Of a stretch of DNA of 64,000 nucleotides, positions 57,222 to 64,000 are shown piece by piece (the stretch's first letter is position 1; every line of letters begins with the position of its first letter). The DNA comes from Ottelia alismoides (taxonomy: Eukaryota; Streptophyta; Magnoliopsida; Alismatales; Hydrocharitaceae): NCBI GenBank assembly GCA_037367405.1, contig JAZKJV010001871.1:868001-932000 (forward strand). Direction: 5' to 3'. A model generated the notes under the pieces. That model was not told the DNA's origin and searched no databases. It saw only the letters and a program-made list of their open reading frames with translations. The position numbers were made by a program, and so were the translations under genes.

Positions 57222-57450
57222 TGATAATTAAATGTGATTTAATTATCATGAATAGTATGAATTCGATTCATATTATTTGGACATATAAAGAGAGTTATCT
57301 AGGATAATTAAATGTGATTTAATTGTCAAAGACGTAAATAATGTGAATGTGATTCATGTTATTTGGGCACATGAAAATAGAGATCCAAGATGATTAAACA
57401 TGAGTTAATTGTCAATGTGGATATCATTATCCATAATAATCATTGATATT
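57222..57450. repeat. Three diverged tandem units, 80-86 bp, with inner palindromes
   Basis: Units start at about 57222, 57303 and 57389. Each opens with 'gataattaaatgtgattta' or a close variant that is itself palindromic (ATAATTAAA...TTTAATTAT). Units 1 and 2 then carry a 'gattcat.ttatttgg.cacat' segment. This resembles repeated upstream elements in an LTR U3. Confidence 0.6.
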
Positions 57451-57989
57451 ATAAATACGATTTATAGTATGATAGGGAGATTTAATTGTAAATAAAATTA
57501 CAAATTATATGTTGGTGCGAATTGGATTCACAATAAATAATTAATTGTAAATTTAGTTTACATATTATGTTGCATATATGAATATGATTCATATTTATCA
57601 ATGACACGATTATTGTTTTAACAAATTTAATTTGGAATTATTTTTTTGAAGATAAATGCAATAATAGTTGTTGCATTTTATCCTCTATAATTAAATATAT
57701 ATTAAGGAAGGCAAACCACCAACAAGGTGGCTGTCCACCTTGATCAAAGTCAAAGGGGGGATTCCCACCCTCTTTTTAGGGTGGTGGTTGCCTCCCTTAT
57801 TATCTATTTATTATAATTGAAATTAAAATGAATTAATTTGTGTGATAAAGGGATATAATTACTTTATTTTAATTAAGTTAGTTGTTGCATAATTGTAGCA
57901 ATGAATCATGACCATTGATTAATAACCTCTTAATCTAAAAAATTAGATTAAGAGGGACCATGGATTGAGATCCATATACATCCAACTAT

Positions 57990-57996
57990 TATAAAA
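57990..57996 (+). promoter_or_regulatory. Candidate TATA box
   Basis: TATAAAAGGAAGGG is followed about 30 bp later by 'agaattacacaca' and a CT-rich stretch, the usual look of an LTR transcription start region. Confidence 0.5.
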
Positions 57997-58078
57997 GGAA
58001 GGGTAGCCCTTGCAATTTAGAATTACACACATAATTTCAAGAGGAATTAAACTCTCTCCATCTCTTTCTACATGCCAA

Positions 58079-58096
58079 CTCTCTCTCTCTCTCTCA
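58079..58096 (+). repeat. CT microsatellite
   Basis: This is a short uninterrupted CT run in the putative transcribed part of the LTR-like block. Confidence 0.8.
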
Positions 58097-58107
58097 TTGT
58101 GGCCCTC

Positions 58108-58128
58108 TGATGAAATGTGGATTCGTCA
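58108..58128. repeat. 21-bp copy of the Athila-type LTR edge
   Basis: TGATGAAATGTGGATTCGTC plus A matches 62087-62107, the right edge of the M2 LTR, at 20 of 21 positions (G in place of A). It lies two bases before the opposite edge of the same LTR. Confidence 0.7.
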
Positions 58129-59477
58129 TTTGTTGAACCAAGAATTACAAGGATCTAAATGTCTCACACAAGGCGGAGACAAAGTCGCTGTGGCGACCCT
58201 CGATAAATCTCAATCCAATCAACAATTACCCACAACAACAATCAAATAATGACAAGCAATATGTGGAGTTAAAATTTATTATAACTCTACAATAAGTATG
58301 TATAGGTGCAAGTATGTGTAGAGTGTCAAACTCAGGGAGCAAGCATGATAGAACAAGGCAATAATGCTAAAAAATGCGAATATGATCAAATGCCTACAAG
58401 TGCTATTTTTAGTGATTTTTAATTTTTTTATATATTTTATTTAATATTCAATTTTTGATTTTATAATTTTGTATTTGATTTTTAATTTTCTGGTTTTATA
58501 TTTTCTTTTTGAATTTTATATTTTTTTAATATAAGTATATATAAAAAGAAGGAAAAGGGTTATACTATATAGAGAAAAATAGGTAAAAATAACCAAAAAT
58601 CAGGAAATAAAATCTTTTTTTGGACTTTTATATTTTTAATGTTTTTGTGATTTTTCTAGAATTCCTAATTTTTTGGTATTTTTAAAGTCAACAAAAATGA
58701 AAATAGTGAATAAAATGAAAGGTTGGAACTAAATTGAGGATGAAAAATATCAAACTGATTCCAAAATTCCTCAAATTAATTTTAAAATAAAGATGATAAA
58801 TCAGAGAAAATTTAGAGATCAAAATTATATTTTTAGGATTTTTCTGGATCTTTTAGGATTATTATGAAGTTTTTAAGAATTTTGCGATTTTAGGGGTTTT
58901 CTTTTGAAATTTTTAGTGATTTTTGAACACAAGTTAAAGCATACAAAAACACACCAAAGATAATTTTTTTTGAATTTTTAAAGGAGTTTTAATATTTTTT
59001 TGGCATTTTCTAATGCAAACAGCAGTAGAAATGCATGTTTTTGAATTTTAATAAATATGAAAATGCAATGAAAATGCAAACTAAAAATATGGTGTGAAAG
59101 AGCAAGTAAACAAGAGATTAATTAATTTTCTGGTGATTTTTGGGATTTCATAGATGCACGAAATAACCGGAGACAACAAATAGAAAATACACTACTAGCA
59201 GGGGTAGAAATGTAAATATCCAGAAACATAGGGGCCAAAGTGCAATTTTTCACAAAATTTATAACTAATTTGTTTATTTCCATGACCTAACACAACTACA
59301 CAAACCCGCAAGGGTACGCCTGCAATATTCCCTGCCAAGCACGTGGTGTGCACGTGCATGGGGAGGATCCATATGTAATTATTAGAAATCTGGGGGTGTA
59401 CTTGCAATTAAAAAGTTCCTGGATTGAAATGAAAAATGACAAACCACAAGGGGTCCCTCGCAAAATACCCACCACCC

Positions 59478-59496
59478 CACGTGCGTGAGTCACGTG
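59478..59496. promoter_or_regulatory. CACGTG pair in M2 LTR
   Basis: Two CACGTG cores (59478-59483 and 59491-59496) are followed by 'aggtgacgtgg'. A further CACGTG pair lies upstream at about 59340-59357. Confidence 0.5.
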
Positions 59497-60260
59497 AGGT
59501 GACGTGGACAGTGACCTAAGTGCAAATAAAATAAGTGCAGGGTCTAAATGCAAATATTACAAAATAAATGAACTGCGCCTGAAAGTTTTAGGACCAAAAA
59601 TAAAATACAAAATTGCTGGGGTGTAGAGTGTAAAATACCCACAACCACGAAATCGAACGGCGGGGACGTCGCCACTTATCCACGTGGCGGCTCAGGGACG
59701 CGCGATGCCTGTTCGACGATGAGTGGCTGTGATCAGATCTGGCGAGGTAATCAACGGTCTACACGGGCCAAGATTGGATGGCTGTGCGGTGATTTGGAGC
59801 GGCGGCCTGATCGGACGATTGAGAAGCGAGGGGGAAGAATAGGGAAGAACTTCGGCGAGGCGAACTTCCCCGAACTAGATCTCGGTCCTCCGGCGGTCTG
59901 GGAGCGTGCAAAATGGGGCGTGCTCCTGGGAGATCGGGCTAGATGCTGGAGGACTCAGCTTCGTCAGCGGAACGTCGAGGCACCGCCAAGAAGGCGGAGG
60001 AATCGGGCCCAGGTGTCTCCGGCGAGTGCCAAAAAATAAGCTCCAGACGCTATCTGTTCGTTCTGACCTACAAAAAGGAGTGAAGGGGCCAAGGGCAAAC
60101 TGCCTGGGCCCCGTGGAGGTGCGGAGGTGGTCTGTGGATAGAGACACGATGAAATGGAAGTACGGCCGGAGGCGCGCTCCGGCGAGGGATCGTGGAAGGT
60201 GGACGGGTGATCGATGGTCGAGTCTAACTATTCTACTCGACTCCTAAGGCTACGGGAACT

Positions 60261-60680
60261 CAGAAATTACAAAAAGAACTAAGAAGAGGGGACTACCTCG
60301 ATGGCCGAAGACCAGAGGGGAAGAACCTTGACGCCGACGAATGACGGAGGTGGTGGAGCCGCCCTGATGCTTGCTCGACCGATCTGACGTGCGGAGGCGG
60401 AAGCTGTCACCTTCCTCTCACTCAAGGGCACCAAAATGGGAGCGAAGCGGGTGCTAAGGGGGTTCAGAAATTACAAAAAGATTACAAAAAGAACTAAGAA
60501 GAGGGGACTATCTCGATGGCCGAAGACCGGAGGGGAAGAACCTCGACGCCGACGAATGGCGGAGGTGGTGGAGCCGCCCTGATGCTTGCTCGACCGATCT
60601 GACGCGTGGAGGCGGAAGCTGTCACTTTCCTCTCACTTAAGGGCACTAAAAAGGGAGCGAAGCGGGTGCTAAGGGGGTTC
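60261..60680. repeat. Tandem duplication of about 204 bp in the M2 LTR core
   Basis: Copy 1 begins at 'cagaaattacaaaaag' (60261) and copy 2 at the same word (60465). The copies share 'gaactaagaagagggg', 'atggccgaagacc', 'gacgccgacgaatg', 'gcttgctcgaccgatctgac' and 'gcgaagcgggtgctaaggg'. Copy 2 has an additional 11-bp repeat of 'attacaaaaag'. Differences are few, so the duplication is younger than the LTR itself. Confidence 0.85.
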
Positions 60681-60921
60681 AAACTCGACCTCGAAGGTGG
60701 CGGGTACAATATATCCAAGATGATTGCGTCTCCTTCAAGCGATGGCCATGCGCGAATGATGAAGATATGGCCAGATACGAGCACTCGACGTGGATCGGTG
60801 ATGATCAAGGAAGAAGTTCCAAGAAGAAAGCGAAGCCAGAAGATGGAAGGATTAGGCGCCATAATTTCTTAAAAATGGGGCGAAATCACAGGTGTCAGAC
60901 CTGGCGGGCCTCGGTCAGGGA

Positions 60922-60974
60922 GTTGACCGAGGTCAACAAACAATCGCGCCTGGTTGGTCCACGTGGACCAACCA
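60922..60974. promoter_or_regulatory. Perfect W-box and G-box palindromes in M2 LTR
   Basis: GTTGACCGAGGTCAAC (60922-60937) has perfect 7-bp arms. A perfect 24-bp palindrome follows at 60951-60974, with centre GGTCCACGTGGACC and TGGTT/AACCA wings. These are the cleanest copies of the dyads found in every LTR of the family here. Confidence 0.6.
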
Positions 60975-62107
60975 GGATATTCCAAGAAAAAATTATTAGT
61001 AAATTTAAAATAAAATAGTAAATGATTTTATTTATTTTATGTTATAAAATAAAAAATGTTCCTTATTTTATAAAGAATTTTAGGTGATTTTTATTTATTT
61101 TTATGAGGTATAGAACTACAAGTTACCTTTTATTTCCTATATAGGTACATTCTTCTATATATTTTATATTTTATTTTTGTTTATTATTTTATAAATATAT
61201 AAAATATTTTTATACACTTAAATTTATTTTTATTTTATTTTTCTGATGTATTTTGTACACTTAATAAAATATAAGTAGTAATTCTATAGGTATATGCATT
61301 GGTATTGTACCTATGTATTATATACATGTATTTTATTTTTGAATTTTCTTTAGGTTTTTATTCTGATTTTGATGTACATATATATTATAAATAATATTTA
61401 CAAAATTATAAAAATATAAAATTAGGAAACAAATGAATAAATAATAAAATGAATATTTTAATCTGTACAAGTATACAATAGGGGTCCAAAACTCAACTTT
61501 CAAACCGTAGCTCCGCAAAATGCGAAACCACCTTCATTAAATAGCTTATTTAAAATTATATACATTTAAAGGGGATTTTGATGTGTTTCAAGATTTTATT
61601 TGAGAGATACAGGTCTGGGAAGTTGGGATTTTGGATTTTTATTCAGATCAAAACTTTTTATCTGTACATTATTTTTGAGTGAAATCAATTTTGTATTTTT
61701 CTATATTTAATTATCTACAACTTTCATGTACAATGTTTCTTTATTTGAGGTATAAAAAGTGAAACCAAAAATAGGTCCCAAAATGAATAAAGAATGAATA
61801 AAATGAAAGGGAATTTTATTGGTATTGTGGCCCTTATCTCCCCCTACTTTATTCCTTATCGGCCTATTCATCGAGATGCCTAGGTCTCGGGATTTCGAGT
61901 CATAAAATATTTACAATATTTTATTATTTTTGTTTTTCTTTTCTTTTCTTTATTCTATAATTTTGGCTTTAAAAACTGTATTTTAAACACTATTTATACA
62001 CACATGCATGGATGCTAAAATGTATGAATTAAGGGTATTTAAATGCATTTGTCAGGGTTTTTGAGGCCAAAATGATAGAATAAAGATGATGAAATGTGGA
62101 TTCATCA

Positions 62108-62122
62108 TCCCCCTATACCTTA
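62108..62122 (-). promoter_or_regulatory. Polypurine tract of M2
   Basis: On the minus strand TAAGGTATAGGGGGA ends exactly at the TGATGAATCC start of the LTR. It is the best preserved plus-strand primer of this family in the window. Confidence 0.75.
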
Positions 62123-64000
62123 CCTTTGCTAGTCCCTAGTAAACACTTATGCAATAAGTGCAGAAAAGAAAACAAAGAAAAGAAAATGAAGAAAGATGGA
62201 TTGATTTCAATTATCAAACTTGTCTTCACAAAATCAAAGTTTGGAGCCTAAGTCGGACCTTTGGAATTTTAGTGCGGGCAGAACCTTATTGAGAACTAGA
62301 TTTGAAATCCAACAGCCTTCGAGAATCCCAAAACTCCGCTCAAGTCTCCTCATATCCAGGTCAGAAATATTTCAACTCATACGCAAACCCTTACGACTAT
62401 GAAGCTGACTCGTACAGTGTAAGTGATTGTGGCTCTCCCCAACTAGAACGACAAAGAGACTGACTTCTCTAGTATGACAATCCAATGATTCCCCAATCCA
62501 ATAACTCCTTCCTCGAGGAGCGGGGTGTTCCCTTCTAAGTTCAAGTGGCAACCAGCTCAAGAGGAGAGGGTGAAGAGAAGAATGGACAGTAGCCAGTGTA
62601 GCTACCTATCCTAGGATGCAAGACCAGTGTAGTCAAGTCATCCGGATGCAGGCTCACATAATTTGGCTTTGGTGCTCAAGCTTGCTTATTTTCTATACAA
62701 CATATTCATATACTTTAGCATGCATTTTATTTTGTACAAGCCTGTCCATTTTTTTGAATACTATATACAACATCATTTACATAGGGAGTTTTTCCTCTTG
62801 AGCCAGTAGACTATCCCTCTTTTGAAGCTTTATTGCAACCCACACTCTCCTGTCTTTAGAATTCCTCATCACTGGACGGGTTGGGGTGCACTTCCCTCTC
62901 TAGAGGAGGACAAGTGTTTCCACTTGTGTGCGTCTCATACCGGCAAATCCAACCCCCTTACCACTCCAATTGAGTTGAGCCATGTGAAAGGTGCATGTGT
63001 CCAAGTTAGGTCAATATCAACAAGAGTCGTGCGTGTGTTCCGAAGTACTCTACTTAGGCAGTCAAGAATCCATTGAGCCAAGTCTCGTGATCCTCAAAGA
63101 ATTAAGTCAACTAGACCTGAAGTACCTCAATTCCAGCTCCTATAAGGTTCCTGTTATTAGGTAGATTTTACGGTCCAATCAAGCTCCAACCTTCAGATTT
63201 TATTTAGACTTGTTCAACCATCAAACTCAATCCGAAAAATGCGAATGCTATGCAAACGCTATGAAGAATTCAGAAAATATTTTTGTGATGCAATTTTCAA
63301 GATTTTGAAGTTTTTATGGATTTTTGAAAAGGATGATGCATATGCATTTTTTGTATTTTTTTCAAAAAGATTTTTCAAATGTTTTTGGATTTTAGTTTTT
63401 CAAATGTTTTTGGGATTTATGAAAAGAAAATATTTTGGCTAAAAACTAGGTACAAATATTTATACGGTAGTGTATCTTATATTTACAAGAAGTGGATTTT
63501 AAGGATTTACAAGGGTAAGTGGTCAGTTTTATACGTACATATATATATATATATATATAAAGAATTTTAGGTGATATGTATGTATTCCTCAAACTTATTT
63601 GACAAAGGCTTTTCAAACAATTTTGATAACTATAGTCCAAAATAATTTTTACAAACATTTTACAAACATGTGTACACATTTGAAAATCATTTTGCAAAGG
63701 TTTTTCAAACAGTATAGATAGATTTTTTCAAATATTTTTGCAACCATTTTTCAAGCCATTTGCAAATCATTTTTCAAACATTTTATTTCACACCAAGAAA
63801 ATAAAAATTTCAAACAAAACATTTTTACGAAGGGTGAAAACATGTAACCAAATGTTTTCAAAAGATTTTTTTCACAAAGATTTTCAAAATATTTTTACCT
63901 GATTTATTAATCAATAAGTACAAAAAGAATTTGAGGAATGATAACATCTTTTTATTACGGGTTTTTAATGAATTTCTAGCCATTTTTATTAGGAAAATAC
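62123..64000 (-). mobile_element. M2 non-coding 3' internal region, running off the window
   Basis: It aligns in order with 17.63-19.35 kb of M1 and, inverted, with Y: 'cctttgctagtccctagta', 'aaatcaaagtttggagcct', 'cgaagtactctacttaggca', 'tcaagctccaaccttcag', then the 'caaacattttacaaa' block from 63.59 kb. Integrase is expected to the right of the window. An AT microsatellite lies at 63539-63558. Confidence 0.7.

Larger units (their letters stand above)
53946..58107 (+). mobile_element. Unclassified LTR-like block with TATA box, possibly a truncated or solo LTR
   Basis: From TGTTGATGAAAGG, at the point where the X integrase ends, to the edge of M2 there is no gag-pol. The right half looks like an LTR promoter region: tandem units at 57.22-57.45 kb, a TATAAAA at 57990, a short transcribed-type segment and a CT run. 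The left half (54.4-56.1 kb) has G-box-like words and a mildly GC-rich interior, loosely like the Athila-type LTR cores. A copia-type long LTR is a possible reading. No CA end or target duplication was established, and it may be two separate pieces. Confidence 0.4.
58131..62107 (-). mobile_element. M2: 3' LTR of a minus-strand Athila-type element
   Basis: The 3977-bp LTR has edges TGTTGAACC (left) and GATTCATCA (right), so in element orientation it starts TGATGAATCC and ends in CA. It aligns throughout with M1, S and inverted Y LTRs: AT-rich third at 58.4-59.2 kb, G-box pairs at 59.34-59.50 kb, GC-rich core at 59.66-60.98 kb, dyads at 60.92-60.97 kb, AT-rich third, and 'cttatctccccctactttatt' at 61.83 kb. 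A polypurine tract follows its right edge, so the internal domain is to the right. Confidence 0.85.

Noticed and set aside
13837..62107. M1 LTR and M2 LTR as the two LTRs of one giant element
   Set aside because: Both have a polypurine tract and integrase-proximal sequence on their right side, so both are 3' LTRs of minus-strand elements. They cannot be a pair.

Overview
The window is plant nuclear DNA, most likely from an angiosperm with a large, repeat-rich genome. It is AT-rich, contains one split gene with GT-AG splice sites, and is otherwise mostly decayed LTR retrotransposons with smaller inverted-repeat transposons inserted into them. No bacterial operon, CRISPR array, rRNA gene or convincing tRNA gene is present. 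Every retroelement reading frame is broken. No known complete phage-like, viral or defence system is visible.

Region 1-13.8 kb is gene-adjacent. It holds a minus-strand cluster of unrecognised degenerate reading frames (1.75-3.44 kb), a GC-rich patch (5.02-5.52 kb), a 317-bp Mutator-type MITE with a 9-bp target duplication (6011-6327), a Ty1/copia pol relic (about 6.88-7.08 kb) and the last two exons of an unrecognised plant gene (7653-7781 and 8175-8606). Further right are a 37-bp minisatellite, a minus-oriented short copia-type (TRIM-like) array with three LTRs (10.29-11.93 kb), and a decayed inverted-repeat element (11.94-12.59 kb).

Region 13.8-64 kb is a nest of related Ty3/gypsy elements of the Athila type. 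The assignment rests on the gag, protease, RT, RNase H and integrase fragments, the TLRSG-like motif, and a PBS of the TGGCRCCRTTG class. I use these labels. M1 is minus strand, with a 3' LTR at about 13837-17614 and internal sequence ending near 20.79 kb. X is plus strand, with leader and gag at 20.79-23.70 kb, continuing as gag-pol at 49.88-53.95 kb. Y is plus strand and inserted into the gag of X at 23702-49883, with 5-bp duplications gatat/gatac. M2 is minus strand, with a 3' LTR at 58131-62107 and internal sequence running off the right end.

Y carries its own later insertions. Its 5' LTR has a 1363-bp Mutator-like element holding a cytosine-rich minisatellite. Its 3' LTR has a 4097-bp antisense solo LTR (S, duplication cctaa) and a 273-bp foldback MITE of the same family as the 1363-bp element. 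Its integrase gene has an insertion of about 1.98 kb. The order of events can therefore be read: X, then Y, then S and the two MULE-type insertions, each of which is empty in the opposite LTR.

Two kinds of structure go beyond family-level annotation. The stretch between integrase and 3' LTR holds an array of palindromic hairpins, several ending in a copy of the polypurine tract; it is seen in both Y and M1. The long LTRs (3.7-4.1 kb) have a GC-rich core bordered by perfect or near-perfect dyads built on W-box (TTGACC) and G-box (CACGTG) cores. Both are inferences from sequence comparison within this window only.
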